Translations under genes and position numbers: made by a program | Assembly: GCF_000423205.1 (NCBI RefSeq) | Contig: NZ_AUHN01000005.1 | Span: forward strand, 124,001 to 188,000 | Length of the DNA: 64,000 nucleotides | Direction of reading: 5' to 3' | Source of the DNA: Jonesia quinghaiensis DSM 15701 | GTDB lineage: Bacteria > Actinomycetota > Actinomycetes > Actinomycetales > Cellulomonadaceae | Shown here: positions 8,438 through 18,078 of the stretch, piece by piece | Numbering within the stretch: the first letter of the stretch is position 1 | How the letters are laid out: each line of letters begins with the position of its first letter | The notes under the pieces: generated by a model | Databases searched by the model: none | The model's input: only the letters and a program-made list of their open reading frames with translations | What the model was told of the DNA's origin: nothing

Positions 8438-9267
8438 CGCTAACACAGGAGAGTTTCTCCTTCGTAGCGACGCTAGTGCGCCAAAAGAGCGCGATCAACC
8501 TGGCACCTGGCAAGGAATACCTTGTCGAAAGCCGGCTCACACCTATCGCCCGGTCCCACGGCAAAACAGTGGAACAGTACCTAGCGGAACAACGAGCCCG
8601 CCTGTCCCACACGGAAGCCGAACGAATCGTCGAAGCTCTCACAACCAATGAGACCTCGTGGTTCCGGGACAGCCAACCATTCGTTGCGCTGACCGATCAC
8701 ATTTTGCCTGAACTTAAACAACAGCGAGGTTTACTCGCAACCCTCAAAGTGTGGAGTGCGGCCTGCTCAACCGGCCAGGAACCGTACTCCATCGGCATGG
8801 TCCTCACCGACTACTTCGCGAGCCAACCTGGACCGCGACCAGTCACCGAGATCATCGCCACGGACCTGTCACAGGAAGTCTTGGAACGCGCCCAGAAGGG
8901 CCGGTACTCCCAACTCGAGGTAAACCGAGGTTTACCCGCCACACACCTCGTGCGGCACTTCGAGCGCAGTGGTACCGAGTGGGCGCTCAACCAAGCCATC
9001 CGTCAGATGGTCCGCTTTCAACGCCACAACCTGCTTGACTCTCCACCAGCTGGAGGGCCATATGACGTGGTCTTCCTCCGTAACGTCCTCATCTACTTTG
9101 ACGTTCAGGTGAAACGTGAAGTTCTCGCCAAGATCCGCAAAGTCTTGAAGCCGGGCGGATTCCTCATTTTGGGAGCAGCGGAGACAACAGTAGGTGTGGA
9201 TGATGCATGGACCAGGGTCCAGGTTGGGCGTAGCTCGATCTACCAGAACACAGTAGGGAAAAAATGA
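8434..9267 (+). CDS. cheR: Chemotaxis protein methyltransferase CheR
   Basis: CheR methylates receptor glutamates with S-adenosylmethionine and works against CheB in adaptation. The 277-residue protein has the all-alpha N-terminal domain (LVRQKSAINLAPGKEYLVESRL) and a Rossmann-like SAM domain with the family motifs NETSWFRD, WSAACSTGQEPYS, IIATDLSQEVL and VFLRNVLIYFD. It lies between cheB and cheY with four-base overlaps at both ends, so the genes are translated together. Confidence 0.97.
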   Translation: MTLTQESFSFVATLVRQKSAINLAPGKEYLVESRLTPIARSHGKTVEQYLAEQRARLSHTEAERIVEALTTNETSWFRDSQPFVALTDHILPELKQQRGLLATLKVWSAACSTGQEPYSIGMVLTDYFASQPGPRPVTEIIATDLSQEVLERAQKGRYSQLEVNRGLPATHLVRHFERSGTEWALNQAIRQMVRFQRHNLLDSPPAGGPYDVVFLRNVLIYFDVQVKREVLAKIRKVLKPGGFLILGAAETTVGVDDAWTRVQVGRSSIYQNTVGKK

Positions 9268-9653
9268 CAATGAAAGCACTCGTGATTGATGATTCACGCA
9301 CGATGCGCCGCATCGTCGCCGGTGTCCTGAAGAACCTCGGCTACGACACACTCGAAGCCGGCGACGGCCAAGAAGCGCTGAACGTGTTGGAGTCGGAGTC
9401 GGACATTGCCTTGTGCTGTGTCGACTGGAACATGCCCGTCATGGACGGCCTGACCTTCGTTAAAGAGGTCCGTGCCCAAGCGCAGTGGCGCGACATCACA
9501 CTCATGATGGTGACCACTGAAAGTGAGCACGGCCAAATTGTGCGAGCGCTTGCCGCTGGCGCACACGAATACCTCATCAAACCCTTCACCCCTGAGGCAA
9601 TCGCGCAAAAGCTCGATTTCCTCGGCGTTCTGCCAGCAGAGGAGCCAGTATGA
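9264..9653 (+). CDS. cheY: Chemotaxis response regulator CheY (first copy)
   Basis: This is a single-domain receiver that would carry the signal from CheA to the flagellar switch. The 129 residues show the acidic pair (VIDDSRTMRR), phospho-acceptor Asp in CCVDWNMPVMDG, the conserved Thr (MMVTTES) and the switch lysine (YLIKPF). The ATG at 9264 overlaps cheR by four bases; an ATG two codons later is a possible alternative. It also overlaps the next gene by four bases. A second CheY-like protein lies 0.9 kb downstream, so which one binds the motor cannot be decided from sequence. Confidence 0.93.
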   Translation: MTMKALVIDDSRTMRRIVAGVLKNLGYDTLEAGDGQEALNVLESESDIALCCVDWNMPVMDGLTFVKEVRAQAQWRDITLMMVTTESEHGQIVRALAAGAHEYLIKPFTPEAIAQKLDFLGVLPAEEPV

Positions 9654-10138
9654 CCAGCACCGCAGCGACGGTCGATCGAGACCAGATCCTTACCATCACT
9701 CAAGACGTATTTGCCGCGATGCTTGACTCTGGTGAGCAACTCGCTTTTGAACGTTTTGAGCCAGCCCCAGAGTTCACTGAACCGCTCGCAGCGTGGGTTG
9801 ACATGCACGCCATCACAGACTTCGGTCCACTCAGTGTGCGCGCTCTGGTCAACACCGACATGGCTGCCGGTCGTGACATCACCACCGGGTTGCTCATGCT
9901 GCCGGAGGGTGAAGACGTGACTCGCGAAGACCTTGTTGACGCGTTTGGCGAGATTGCCAACGTTGTTGGCGGTAACGTGAAGTCACTGCTCGACGCAACA
10001 GCCAAGCTGTCACTTCCACAAGTTGACGACAATGGTCCAGATTCCAGCGGGGCACAATTTTTGCAAGACCTCGCAATTAACTGGAGAAACCACGTTCTTG
10101 TTGTTTCCCTGTGGCTTTTGCCAAATACCCAGAACTAG
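9650..10138 (+). CDS. CheX/CheC-like chemotaxis phosphatase (first copy)
   Basis: CheC, CheX and FliY proteins dephosphorylate CheY-P through an E-x2-N motif on a long helix. This 162-residue protein has one such helix (DAFGEIANVVGGNVKSLL, Glu and Asn in EIAN), a preceding beta sheet and a C-terminal strand pair, which matches the size and pattern of CheX-like proteins. It overlaps the first cheY by four bases and is 17 bases from the second, so it most probably acts on one of them. The family match is by pattern only, hence moderate confidence. Confidence 0.72.
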   Translation: MTSTAATVDRDQILTITQDVFAAMLDSGEQLAFERFEPAPEFTEPLAAWVDMHAITDFGPLSVRALVNTDMAAGRDITTGLLMLPEGEDVTREDLVDAFGEIANVVGGNVKSLLDATAKLSLPQVDDNGPDSSGAQFLQDLAINWRNHVLVVSLWLLPNTQN

Positions 10139-10155
10139 AAAGCGGAGTTATCCAC

Positions 10156-10518
10156 ATGTTTGTGATCGTCGCTGATGACAGCCGAGTGATGCGCCAAATC
10201 GTTATTCGTACCCTGCGCCAAGCAGGTTACGACGACTGGGAGATCCTTGAGGCGTCCGACGGCCAAGAACTGTACGACATGGTCCTCGACAACACCCCAG
10301 ATTTGGTACTGTCAGACTGGAACATGCCAAACGCTACTGGTATTGAGGCCCTTGTCGCGTTGCGTCAGGCAGGATCCAAAGTGCCATTCGGTTTTGTGAC
10401 GTCTGAAGGTTCGCCAGAAATGCGAGCCCAGGCTGAACAGGCAGGAGCATTGTTCCTCATTGCCAAGCCGTTTACAGCGGAATCTTTCCAGGAAGTGATT
10501 GGTCCGGTACTCGTATGA
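10156..10518 (+). CDS. cheY: CheY-like response regulator (second copy)
   Basis: A 120-residue single receiver domain: acidic pair in VIVADDSRVMRQ, phospho-acceptor Asp in LVLSDWNMPNATG, Thr/Ser switch in GFVTSEG, and lysine in LIAKPF. The ATG at 10156 is preceded by GGAG (10144-10147); an ATG at 10111 would lie in the preceding gene and adds a non-homologous segment. It overlaps the next gene by four bases. Whether it drives the motor or acts as a phosphate sink is open. Confidence 0.9.
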   Translation: MFVIVADDSRVMRQIVIRTLRQAGYDDWEILEASDGQELYDMVLDNTPDLVLSDWNMPNATGIEALVALRQAGSKVPFGFVTSEGSPEMRAQAEQAGALFLIAKPFTAESFQEVIGPVLV

Positions 10519-11018
10519 CAAATCCGTTCGCACAACAAAAGTCTCCTTTGCCCACCGCGCAAGCAACAAAGGAGATGGTTGAAACTCTGATTGGCCGCCA
10601 ACTCAACATCCGCACAGGCGCTCCCATGGTGGACCCTGAGGGGCCGGGTGGCGCACTTGTCGCAGAGTATGTGTCGGACACCCTGTCGCTTAACGCCCTC
10701 GTGGCTATGGACCTGGGAGCTGCCGCGAACATCGGTGCTTCCCTTGCGCTCATGCCCGCAGCCGTCGCTCAAGACGCGATGAAAGATGGTGAACTCACCG
10801 ACATCCTCTTCGAAACAGTCGGTGAAGTATTCAACGTCATGGCTGCACTGTTCAACCAGCAAGGTGCCCCGCACCTCCGCTTGGGGACAGTACACCCAGC
10901 ACAGCAGCCACTCCCCGGAGACATCGCTCCCTGGGTGATGGCATACGTACCGCGCCTCGACCTTGAGGTAGAAGTAACCGGCTACGGCAGCGGTCACCTC
11001 TCTGTCGTGGTGCTGTAG
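10515..11018 (+). CDS. CheX/CheC-like chemotaxis phosphatase (second copy)
   Basis: A 167-residue protein with a single E-x2-N phosphatase-type helix (ETVGEVFNVMAALFN) near residue 100, preceded by small-residue-rich helices (GAAANIGASLALMP) as in CheX/CheC-type folds. It is the last gene of the cheB operon and overlaps the second cheY by four bases, mirroring the first cheY-X pair. A terminator follows at 11069. The assignment rests on the motif, size and neighbours; it is not closely similar to the first copy by eye. Confidence 0.68.
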   Translation: MTNPFAQQKSPLPTAQATKEMVETLIGRQLNIRTGAPMVDPEGPGGALVAEYVSDTLSLNALVAMDLGAAANIGASLALMPAAVAQDAMKDGELTDILFETVGEVFNVMAALFNQQGAPHLRLGTVHPAQQPLPGDIAPWVMAYVPRLDLEVEVTGYGSGHLSVVVL

Positions 11019-11068
11019 TACAGGATTCGTTTGGCGCTGCCTATGCAATAGGGCAGAGCGATTCGCAG

Positions 11069-11108
11069 GATGCGGCGGAGGCGCGAAAGTGCCCCCGCCG
11101 CATCTTTT
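11069..11108 (+). terminator. Terminator of the cheB operon
   Basis: GATGCGGCGG (11069-11078) pairs with CCGCCGCATC (11095-11104), followed by TTTTAT. It lies 50 bases after the last chemotaxis gene. Confidence 0.85.
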
Positions 11109-11195
11109 ATGCCCACTTTCCGGCACGTCCGTCCCCTTTTTGCGTTCTCATGGTGAGACGTTGTTAAGAATTCGTGTGAGTTCCGGGCAGAATAT

Positions 11196-12752
11196 ATGCT
11201 CATGGCGAACACCTCTTCCAAAGCCGCTACGCCCAAGGCGTCTAGCGGCTTTTCTGGCTTCCTTGATACCTACTTCCAGATCTCTGAACGCGGCTCCACC
11301 GTGGGCCGTGAGATCCGCGGTGGGCTCGTCACGTTCTTCGCGATGAGCTACATCATCATCCTGAACCCTCTGATCCTCGGACTTACCCCAGACTCCACCG
11401 GCGCCTACCTTGGTGCCGAACTCGCAACAGGAGATCCCACGACAGTTGGTGGCGGCCTTCCCCTCATCGCAGCGACAACGGCACTCATCGCCGGTATTTT
11501 GTCCATCATGATGGGAGCGGTGGCCAAGTTCCCCATCGCGCTTGCAGCTGGTCTTGGCTTGAACGCTTTGGTGGCCTACACCATCGTGAAAATGCCGGGA
11601 ATGACCTGGGCTGACGGGATGGGGCTGGTGGTGCTCGAAGGGCTCGTCATCTTGGTGCTCGTGCTCACCGGATTTAGAACAGCCGTGTTCCGGGCTGTCC
11701 CAGCAGGGCTTAAAACAGCGATCTCAGTGGGTATCGGTCTGTTCATTGCGTTCATCGGATTGGTGAACGCTGGTGTGGTCACCACTCCGGCGATGTTCGA
11801 TTACATCCCAGGTAACCAGCCAGGCACACCAGTTCAACTGGGAACCGATAAATCAATTGATTCCTTGCCGATGCTGGTGTTCTTCCTTGGCCTGTTCGCT
11901 ATCGTCTTGCTCACCGCCCGCAAGGTGAAGGGCGCGATGCTGTGGTCAATTCTCGGTGCTACTGTGCTGGCTGTCGTGCTTGAGCAAACCCTGAACATCG
12001 GTGCAAAGAACCAAGGCGCCGGTGCAGGGGACAACCCAACCGGGTGGAACCTTAACGCTCCCGCCATCCCAGACTCGTGGTTCGCGCTGCCCGACTTCTC
12101 GCTGATCGGCCAGTTCTCACTGTTCGGTTCCTTCGGGAAAATCGGCATTGTCGCGGTTATCTTGCTCGTGTTTTCCCTCGTGCTGGCGGACTTCTTCGAC
12201 ACGATGGGCACCATGGTTGCGGTCGGTGGTGAAGCTGGCCTTCTCGACAAAGAGGGCAACCCCCCAAACATTCAAAGCATTCTGGTTGTTGACTCCCTCG
12301 GGGCAATCGCCGGTGGTGCCGGATCAGTGTCCTCAAACACGGCGTTCATTGAATCAGCGTCAGGAGTTGGTGAAGGTGCCCGCACGGGTCTCGCGTCGAT
12401 CGTCACCGGTTTAGCGTTCCTCGCCGTCACCCTGTTCGCTCCTGTTGTGCAATTAGTGCCCTACGAGGCGGCAACCCCAGCTTTGGTCTTTGTTGGGTTC
12501 CTCATGATGACCCAAGTAACAGGCATCAAATGGAGCGACTACGAAATCGCTCTTCCAGCCTTCCTCACCATGGTGATCATGCCGTTCACCTACTCCATCA
12601 CTGATGGAATTGGTGCTGGCTTCCTTTTCTGGACCGCGATCAAGCTCGTCAAGGGCAAGGGGCGTTCCGTGCACCCACTGATGTGGGTCACCACCGCGAT
12701 GTTTGTCATCTACTTCGCTCTTGGACCTATCCAGGATGCCCTCGTAGGCTAA
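11196..12752 (+). CDS. NCS2/AzgA-type purine permease
   Basis: This 518-residue integral membrane protein belongs to the AzgA/PbuG branch of nucleobase:cation symporters, which import guanine, hypoxanthine or adenine with protons. Family marks: EIRGGLVTFFAMSYIIILNP in the first helix, LGLNALVAYTI, the ADFFDTMGTMVAVGG motif with the substrate-site Asp/Thr, and SSNTAFIESASGVGEGARTG. I count about 12-13 hydrophobic segments. A second ATG at 11202 is an equally possible start; neither has a clear ribosome site. The exact base specificity cannot be read. The gene lies alone between two terminators. No purine riboswitch is visible upstream. Confidence 0.88.
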   Translation: MLMANTSSKAATPKASSGFSGFLDTYFQISERGSTVGREIRGGLVTFFAMSYIIILNPLILGLTPDSTGAYLGAELATGDPTTVGGGLPLIAATTALIAGILSIMMGAVAKFPIALAAGLGLNALVAYTIVKMPGMTWADGMGLVVLEGLVILVLVLTGFRTAVFRAVPAGLKTAISVGIGLFIAFIGLVNAGVVTTPAMFDYIPGNQPGTPVQLGTDKSIDSLPMLVFFLGLFAIVLLTARKVKGAMLWSILGATVLAVVLEQTLNIGAKNQGAGAGDNPTGWNLNAPAIPDSWFALPDFSLIGQFSLFGSFGKIGIVAVILLVFSLVLADFFDTMGTMVAVGGEAGLLDKEGNPPNIQSILVVDSLGAIAGGAGSVSSNTAFIESASGVGEGARTGLASIVTGLAFLAVTLFAPVVQLVPYEAATPALVFVGFLMMTQVTGIKWSDYEIALPAFLTMVIMPFTYSITDGIGAGFLFWTAIKLVKGKGRSVHPLMWVTTAMFVIYFALGPIQDALVG

Positions 12753-12756
12753 CCAC

Positions 12757-12805
12757 AACATGGCAGTGGCCGGTACCCGTGTGGGGTACCGGCCACTGCC
12801 ATGTT
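12757..12805. terminator. Bidirectional terminator between permease and receptor 1
   Basis: Perfect 22-base inverted repeat (12757-12778 against 12784-12805), loop GTGTG. It sits between convergent genes. Confidence 0.9.
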
Positions 12806-12863
12806 CAAGGTTGTTCACTGGGCGCTCAGGGCTGTTTCCAGCACTGCCTGACGCCCTATGCGC

Positions 12864-14465
12864 TTAGTAGGTAAAGCGTGACACCTGGCTACGCAAGTCG
12901 GCTGCCAGTGAGGCAAGTTCAGAAATAGCCTCACCCATCTGACCGAGGGTGCCCGCGTTTTCACCAGCAGCAGTCGCTACTCCGTTGATGTTCACAGCGA
13001 TTTCCCCGGAGCCTGTTGCGGCTTCTGCAACAGAGCGGGACATCTCTGTGGTGGTGGAGGTTTGTTCTTCCACCGCGGAGGCGATGGTGAGTTGGTAGTC
13101 GTTGATCGATGCCACGATTGTTGAGATCTCACTAATGGCAGAGATCGTGTCCTGGGTGTCGCTTTGGATAGCCTCAACGCGGCGTGCGATGTCTTCGGTT
13201 GCTTTGGCTGTTTCTTGGGCGAGGTCTTTGACTTCGGATGCGACCACGGCGAAGCCCTTGCCGGCTTCTCCTGCTCGCGCTGCTTCGATGGTCGCGTTCA
13301 GGGCAAGGAGGTTGGTTTGTTCGGCGATCGAGGTGATGACCTTGATGACGTTGCCGATTTCCGCTGAGGACGTACCAAGACGTGCAACACGCTCGTTGGT
13401 TTCTGCGGCGACATGTTGGGCGTTGCTTGCCACGTTGGCTGCCTCTGAAGAGTTCTGCGCAATTTCACGGATGGAAGCACCCATTTGTTCGGCACCCGCT
13501 GCCACAGTTTGGATGTTGCGGGAGACCTGTTCGGCAGCAGCAGCTACTACGCCAGCTTGGGAAGATGTCTCGTCCGAACCCACTGTGACTTGGCTTGAGC
13601 CGGCTGAAAGTTCTTCGGATGCTGCAGCGATAGTTTGTGAAGACTCAACGATCCCAGCAACAAGTTGACGCAGGTTTTCCTGGGTTCGAGTGAGGTCTTT
13701 AGCGAGCTGGCCAATCTCGTCATACCCGGTGGTGGTGGTTGGTACGGTGAAGTCGCCGTCACCAGCAGCAGCCAGTGCAGTGGAGACGTTTGCGAGGCGT
13801 GACGCGATTTTGCTACCAATCCGGAACGCAAGCAGCATGGCAATAGCCCCGCCCACAATTGTCAGAATGGTGACAAGCATCTGTGAGGACTGGGTTGTTT
13901 CTTGCACATCACCCGAGGTAGCCTCAGCGATCGCGCTTTGCGCTTCAGCCTCGGCGTAGAGTGCGTCAAGGAACTTCACAACAGCGGGGCGCACGGTGGA
14001 GTCATAGAACTCAACGGAGACTGCTTGGTCGCCTGCATCAACGAGGGGGAAATACTCGTTGTAGGCCATGTCGTAGTACTCATCGAGCGCGACGTCAAAG
14101 GCTGCGAGGTTTTCCTCTGAAGCAGCCATAGGGCGGTAAACGTCAACGCTGGCCCTGAGGTTCACGATGTTTTCTTCGAGTTGACTCAAAACATCGGGGC
14201 GGCGCTCTTCAGTAAAGAACCCGTACTCGTTCACACGAGTACGTGTGGTTTGGAAGTTGCGCTGAACTTTATTGAGTTCCTCGAGCGGTTGCACACTGTT
14301 TGTGTAGAGCTCTTCTGCTTTGGCCCGAGCGACACCAAGTGATGTCAGAGAAACAACAGCAATAATCAATGCCGCAACCAGCATGATCGACACGGCGGTG
14401 GCGATTTTGAAGAAGACGGACCGGTCGGTCCATGCTTGCCGTGAGGTGGTGTCTTGGGTAGACAT
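12864..14465 (-). CDS. Methyl-accepting chemotaxis protein 1
   Basis: A transmembrane chemoreceptor of 533 residues that signals to CheA/CheW. The start is set at the ATG ending at 14465, which follows GGAG with an eight-base gap. Layout: TM1 about 19-43, extracellular four-helix-bundle-like sensor 45-190 (with [10 protein letters not shown] before the last helix), TM2 about 195-217, HAMP to about 270, then the coiled-coil signalling domain. The receptor tip reads [20 protein letters not shown]. The C terminus ends in SRFTY and carries no NWETF-type CheR tether. Its signalling region is nearly identical at the DNA level to receptor 3. The ligand is unknown. Confidence 0.95.
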   Translation of the reverse strand: MSTQDTTSRQAWTDRSVFFKIATAVSIMLVAALIIAVVSLTSLGVARAKAEELYTNSVQPLEELNKVQRNFQTTRTRVNEYGFFTEERRPDVLSQLEENIVNLRASVDVYRPMAASEENLAAFDVALDEYYDMAYNEYFPLVDAGDQAVSVEFYDSTVRPAVVKFLDALYAEAEAQSAIAEATSGDVQETTQSSQMLVTILTIVGGAIAMLLAFRIGSKIASRLANVSTALAAAGDGDFTVPTTTTGYDEIGQLAKDLTRTQENLRQLVAGIVESSQTIAAASEELSAGSSQVTVGSDETSSQAGVVAAAAEQVSRNIQTVAAGAEQMGASIREIAQNSSEAANVASNAQHVAAETNERVARLGTSSAEIGNVIKVITSIAEQTNLLALNATIEAARAGEAGKGFAVVASEVKDLAQETAKATEDIARRVEAIQSDTQDTISAISEISTIVASINDYQLTIASAVEEQTSTTTEMSRSVAEAATGSGEIAVNINGVATAAGENAGTLGQMGEAISELASLAADLRSQVSRFTY

Positions 14466-14498
14466 GGGGAAGTCTCCGTTCATCAGGGTTCAATCCTG

Positions 14499-14526
14499 AT
14501 ATCGGCTAAATAACAACGAAAATGAG
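14499..14526 (-). promoter_or_regulatory. Sigma-28/WhiG-type promoter of receptor 1
   Basis: On the minus strand CTCA (14526-14523), 16 bases, GCCGATAT (14506-14499), about 34 bases before the start codon. Same form as the cheA site. Confidence 0.72.
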
Positions 14527-14568
14527 CAGTTTTATACGGGTGATATTGATCCCATAGACACAAAATTG

Positions 14569-14612
14569 CCCCTGTGCGGGAGGAGGTGAAGGGGACTCCT
14601 CGCGCACAGGGG
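14569..14612 (-). terminator. Terminator after receptor 2
   Basis: CCCCTGTGCG (14569-14578) pairs with CGCACAGGGG (14603-14612), with an inner GAGGAG/CTCCTC stem. Read on the minus strand it is followed by CAATTTTGTG. It ends the receptor 2 transcript before the receptor 1 promoter. Confidence 0.75.
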
Positions 14613-14626
14613 ACAGGTGAGGGGTG

Positions 14627-16237
14627 TCAGAAGGTGAAGCGTGACACCTGAGTGCGGAGCTCGGCTGCAAGCCGCGCGAGCTCGTTGACTGATTCGCCCA
14701 TCTGGTTGAGCGTTTGAGCGTTGCCTGATGCGGCATTCGCTACGCCGTTGATGTTGTTGGCGATTTCTCCGGAGCCGGTTGCTGCTTCGGCGACGGAGCG
14801 GGACATTTCGTTGGTGGTGGAGGTTTGTTCTTCGACTGCGGAGGAGATGGTGAGTTGGTAGTCGTTGATGGAGTTGACGATGGTGGAGATTTCGCTGATG
14901 GCGGTGACGGTGTCTTGGGTGTCTATTTGGATGGCTTCGACGCGTCGGGAGATGTCTTCTGCTGCGCGGGCTGATTCTTGGGCGAGGTCTTTGACTTCGG
15001 AGGCGACGACGGCGAAGCCTTTTCCTGCTTCTCCTGCTCGTGCTGCTTCGATGGTTGCGTTGAGTGCCAGGAGGTTGGTTTGTTCGGCGATGGAGGTGAT
15101 GACTTTGATGACGTTGCCGATTTCTGCGGAGGAGGTTCCGAGGCGTTGGACGCGTTCGTTGGTTTGGGTGGCGACGTTTTGGGCGTCTGCGGCGACGTTT
15201 GCTGCTTCGGAGGAGTTTTGGGCTATTTCTCGGATGGAGGCGCCCATTTGTTCGGCGCCTGCTGCCACGGTTTGGATGTTGCGGGAGACTTGCTCGGCTG
15301 CGGCGGCTACGACACCAGCTTGCGATGAGGTTTCATCTGATCCAGCAAGCACCTGAGTGGAGCCAGCGGCAAGTTCCTCAGAGGCCGCTGCGATGGTTTG
15401 TGAGGACTCCACAATGCCAGCTACCAGGAGGCGCAAGCTTTCTTGGGTGCGAATGAGATCTTTAGCGAGAAGTCCAATTTCATCGGCGCCTACGGTTGTT
15501 ACCGGAACGGTGAAGTCACCATCACCGGCAGCAGACAGTCCTTGGGCAACATTGGCAAGGCGCGTGGAGATACGTCGGGCAATTTTAAAGGCAAGGAACA
15601 TCGCAATGGCGGCGCCGCTAGAGGTGATAATAACAAGAAGCATTTTTGATGAGTTCGCCGTGTCTTGCAAGATTTTGTCTTCAACAAGCGCTTGTGCGGA
15701 GTGAACCTCGGCTTCAACCGCAAGTGCGTCCAAAGTGGAGGTCAACGAGGGACGAATTTTCTCATTAAACATGCCTACGGCTGCTTCCATGTCTCCCGCG
15801 TCGACAAGAGGGAAGAACTCTTCATAGGCCAGCCGGTAGTACTCTTCCAATTCAACAATAAAGGCATCGACGTTCGCTTGGTCTATTGCCATAGGGCGGT
15901 ACTCGGCGATTTCTGCATCAAGTTCAAGCCGTCGTTCAGCAAGCTCATCACGCAATGCTTCCCGATTTTCAGGGAGTTCAAAACCGTACTGCACGATGCG
16001 CGCCCGGTCGCCCTGGAAGGCTCGTTGAACTTCGGCAAGCTTCTCTTGAGGGAGGACCCCTTTTTCGTAAAGATCTGCGGCTAAATGTTGTGCGCGATTC
16101 AGCGAGTAGAAAGAGCCGGAAGCAATCATCAGCGCAGCGAGAAGCATGACTGCAACGGCTGTGCTGATTTTGAAGAAGATGGACCGGTCAGTCCACAGTT
16201 GCCGGGGGGTAGCGTCGGTGAGCGGTTGTTCGTGCAT
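14627..16237 (-). CDS. Methyl-accepting chemotaxis protein 2
   Basis: A 536-residue chemoreceptor with the same plan as its neighbours: cytoplasmic N terminus, TM1 about 22-47, sensor domain with [11 protein letters not shown] before its last helix, TM2 about 195-218, HAMP, and a signalling domain with the tip motif [20 protein letters not shown]. It ends SRFTF. The start follows GGAG with a seven-base gap (GGAGTAGAACC-ATG). Unlike receptors 1 and 3 I find no sigma-28-like site just upstream, so it may depend on read-through from receptor 3 or on another promoter. The codon choice in its signalling region differs from that of receptors 1 and 3, although the protein is almost the same. Confidence 0.95.
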   Translation of the reverse strand: MHEQPLTDATPRQLWTDRSIFFKISTAVAVMLLAALMIASGSFYSLNRAQHLAADLYEKGVLPQEKLAEVQRAFQGDRARIVQYGFELPENREALRDELAERRLELDAEIAEYRPMAIDQANVDAFIVELEEYYRLAYEEFFPLVDAGDMEAAVGMFNEKIRPSLTSTLDALAVEAEVHSAQALVEDKILQDTANSSKMLLVIITSSGAAIAMFLAFKIARRISTRLANVAQGLSAAGDGDFTVPVTTVGADEIGLLAKDLIRTQESLRLLVAGIVESSQTIAAASEELAAGSTQVLAGSDETSSQAGVVAAAAEQVSRNIQTVAAGAEQMGASIREIAQNSSEAANVAADAQNVATQTNERVQRLGTSSAEIGNVIKVITSIAEQTNLLALNATIEAARAGEAGKGFAVVASEVKDLAQESARAAEDISRRVEAIQIDTQDTVTAISEISTIVNSINDYQLTISSAVEEQTSTTNEMSRSVAEAATGSGEIANNINGVANAASGNAQTLNQMGESVNELARLAAELRTQVSRFTF

Positions 16238-16316
16238 GGTTCTACTCCGGGGTGTGTAGACCGGGGGTGGTCATCGATCGGGGGAGGAGCGCGCAAATTG
16301 GCGCAGTGAGGGGGAC

Positions 16317-16353
16317 GCACGTGGCGATCTGCAGGGGGGTGATCGCCACGTGC
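16317..16353 (-). terminator. Hairpin with C6 loop between receptors 3 and 2
   Basis: Perfect 13-base inverted repeat (16317-16329 against 16341-16353). On the minus strand, the direction of transcription, its loop contains CCCCCC. There is no T-run after it, so it may be a factor-assisted terminator, a processing barrier or part of a small RNA. Confidence 0.5.
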
Positions 16354-16363
16354 GAGGTGACAA

Positions 16364-16416
16364 CGCTGTCGGAGGGGGGCACACCACTAGTGATGTGACT
16401 GTATGACAGCGCTGTC
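16364..16416 (-). other. Second structured element with CCCCCC next to receptor 3 stop codon
   Basis: Outer stem CGCTGTC (16364-16370) against GACAGCG (16405-16411), an inner hairpin at about 16380-16397, and on the minus strand a CCCCCC run (16374-16379) between them. GACAGCGCTGTC at 16405-16416 is also a 12-base palindrome that covers part of the stop codon of receptor 3. Function unknown. Confidence 0.4.
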
Positions 16417-18016
16417 AGTAGGTGAAGCGCGACACTTGTGCTCGTAGTTCAGCAGCGAGGCGCGCTAGTTCAGAGATGGAGTCACCCATTTGGGTAAGGG
16501 TGTGTGCGTTTCCGGAGGCTGCGTTTGCCACGCCGTTGATGTTCGCGGCGATTTCTCCGGAGCCTGTTGCGGCTTCTGCAACAGAGCGGGACATCTCTGT
16601 GGTGGTGGAGGTTTGTTCTTCCACCGCGGAGGCGATGGTGAGTTGGTAGTCGTTGATAGAGCTCACAATGTTGGTGATCTCGTTGATTGCTGTGACTGCA
16701 CCCGTTGTATCGCCTTGGATAGCTTCAACGCGGCGTGCGATGTCTTCGGTTGCTTTGGCTGTTTCTTGGGCGAGGTCTTTGACTTCGGATGCGACGACGG
16801 CGAAGCCCTTGCCGGCTTCTCCGGCTCGTGCTGCTTCGATGGTCGCGTTCAGTGCGAGGAGGTTGGTTTGTTCGGCGATCGAGGTGATGACCTTGATGAC
16901 GTTGCCGATTTCGGTTGACGATGTGCCCAGACGAGTTATCTGTTCATTGGCTGCGTGGGCAACAGAGGTGGCGTTGCCTGCAACACTGGCGGCTTCTGAG
17001 GCGTTTTGCGCGATTTCTCGGATCGAGGCGCCCATTTGTTCGGCACCCGCTGCCACAGTTTGGATGTTGCGGGAGACTTGCTCGGCCGCAGCTGCTACTA
17101 CTCCTGCTTGGGACGACGTTTCGTCCGAGCCCACTGTGACTTGACTTGATCCGGCGGCAAGTTCTTCGGAGGCCGCTGCGATGGTTTGTGAGGACTCCAC
17201 GATGCCTGCTACGAGGAGGCGCAGGCTTTCTTGGGTACGGGTGAGGTTCTTAGCGAGCTGGCCAATCTCATCGTGACCATCGGTTGTGGTGGCGTGTGTA
17301 AAGTCACCGTCACCAGCTGCTGCGAGACCGTCTGAGACGTTCCCCAACCGCCGGGCGAGGGTGCGGGCAATTTTGAGTGCAAGAACACTGGCGATGATCG
17401 CACCGATAAGGGCTGTGATGATGATGACCCACAGTGACCGTGTAGCGGAGTCGTCAATGGCTTCAGCGTGTGCGAGGGCGGCAACGCCTTGTGCATCCGT
17501 CTCAACTGCGAGGGCTTCCATGACCCCGGTGGTGAGGGGGCGAATTGATGACTCAAAGTAGGCGGCTGCTTCAGCTTCTGAGTCAGCATCGATGAGGGGG
17601 AAGAACTCGTTGAGAGCCGCACCGTAGTATGCGTCAAGGGCTGCAACAAAGCTGTCGAGGTCGACTGCGCTGATTGCAGATTCGCGATACTCAGCGATGA
17701 GTGCGTCGATTTCACCGCGGCGGACCTCGAGGTCGGCGACGAGTTCTTCGCGGGTCGCGTCATCGGCAATGCCGTATTGAATGACTCGGGCGCGGTCGCC
17801 CTGGTATGAGCGTTGAATCGCTGCAAGTTGTTCAAGGGGAACAACATTTTCGTAGTGCATCGCAGTTGCTTCACTGCGCGCACCCCCGAGAGCGTTCACC
17901 GAGACAAGCGTTACCACCACGGTCGTGAGGAACATGACGAACACGGCGGTGATGATCTTGAAAAACACGGGGCGGTCATTCCACCGTGAGCGTGTTAGTA
18001 ACTGTGGGCCGGTCAT
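16415..18016 (-). CDS. Methyl-accepting chemotaxis protein 3
   Basis: A 533-residue chemoreceptor: TM1 about 19-45, sensor domain with [17 protein letters not shown] before the last helix, TM2 about 190-213, HAMP, signalling domain with tip [21 protein letters not shown] terminus SRFTY. The ATG follows a purine-rich AAGAGAGAG. Receptors 1 and 3 share long stretches of almost identical DNA in the signalling half but differ strongly in the sensor half, as expected after duplication with gene conversion. A sigma-28-type promoter stands 35 bases upstream. Confidence 0.95.
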   Translation of the reverse strand: MTGPQLLTRSRWNDRPVFFKIITAVFVMFLTTVVVTLVSVNALGGARSEATAMHYENVVPLEQLAAIQRSYQGDRARVIQYGIADDATREELVADLEVRRGEIDALIAEYRESAISAVDLDSFVAALDAYYGAALNEFFPLIDADSEAEAAAYFESSIRPLTTGVMEALAVETDAQGVAALAHAEAIDDSATRSLWVIIITALIGAIIASVLALKIARTLARRLGNVSDGLAAAGDGDFTHATTTDGHDEIGQLAKNLTRTQESLRLLVAGIVESSQTIAAASEELAAGSSQVTVGSDETSSQAGVVAAAAEQVSRNIQTVAAGAEQMGASIREIAQNASEAASVAGNATSVAHAANEQITRLGTSSTEIGNVIKVITSIAEQTNLLALNATIEAARAGEAGKGFAVVASEVKDLAQETAKATEDIARRVEAIQGDTTGAVTAINEITNIVSSINDYQLTIASAVEEQTSTTTEMSRSVAEAATGSGEIAANINGVANAASGNAHTLTQMGDSISELARLAAELRAQVSRFTY

Positions 18017-18050
18017 CGGTCAACTCTCTCTTAAGCGGTCGTTGAAGGTT

Positions 18051-18078
18051 TGATCGGCGCTCGTGCGTAAAAGATGAG
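18051..18078 (-). promoter_or_regulatory. Sigma-28/WhiG-type promoter of receptor 3
   Basis: Minus strand CTCA (18078-18075), 16 bases, GCCGATCA (18058-18051), about 35 bases before the start codon. Confidence 0.72.

Noticed and set aside
11019-11195. Purine riboswitch before the purine permease
   Set aside because: The gap is mostly the terminator of the chemotaxis operon; the purine aptamer blocks are not present.
13102-17144. Long plus-strand open frames opposite the receptor genes (up to 188 codons)
   Set aside because: They are antisense shadows of the repetitive receptor coding sequence and recur in all copies; no ribosome sites.
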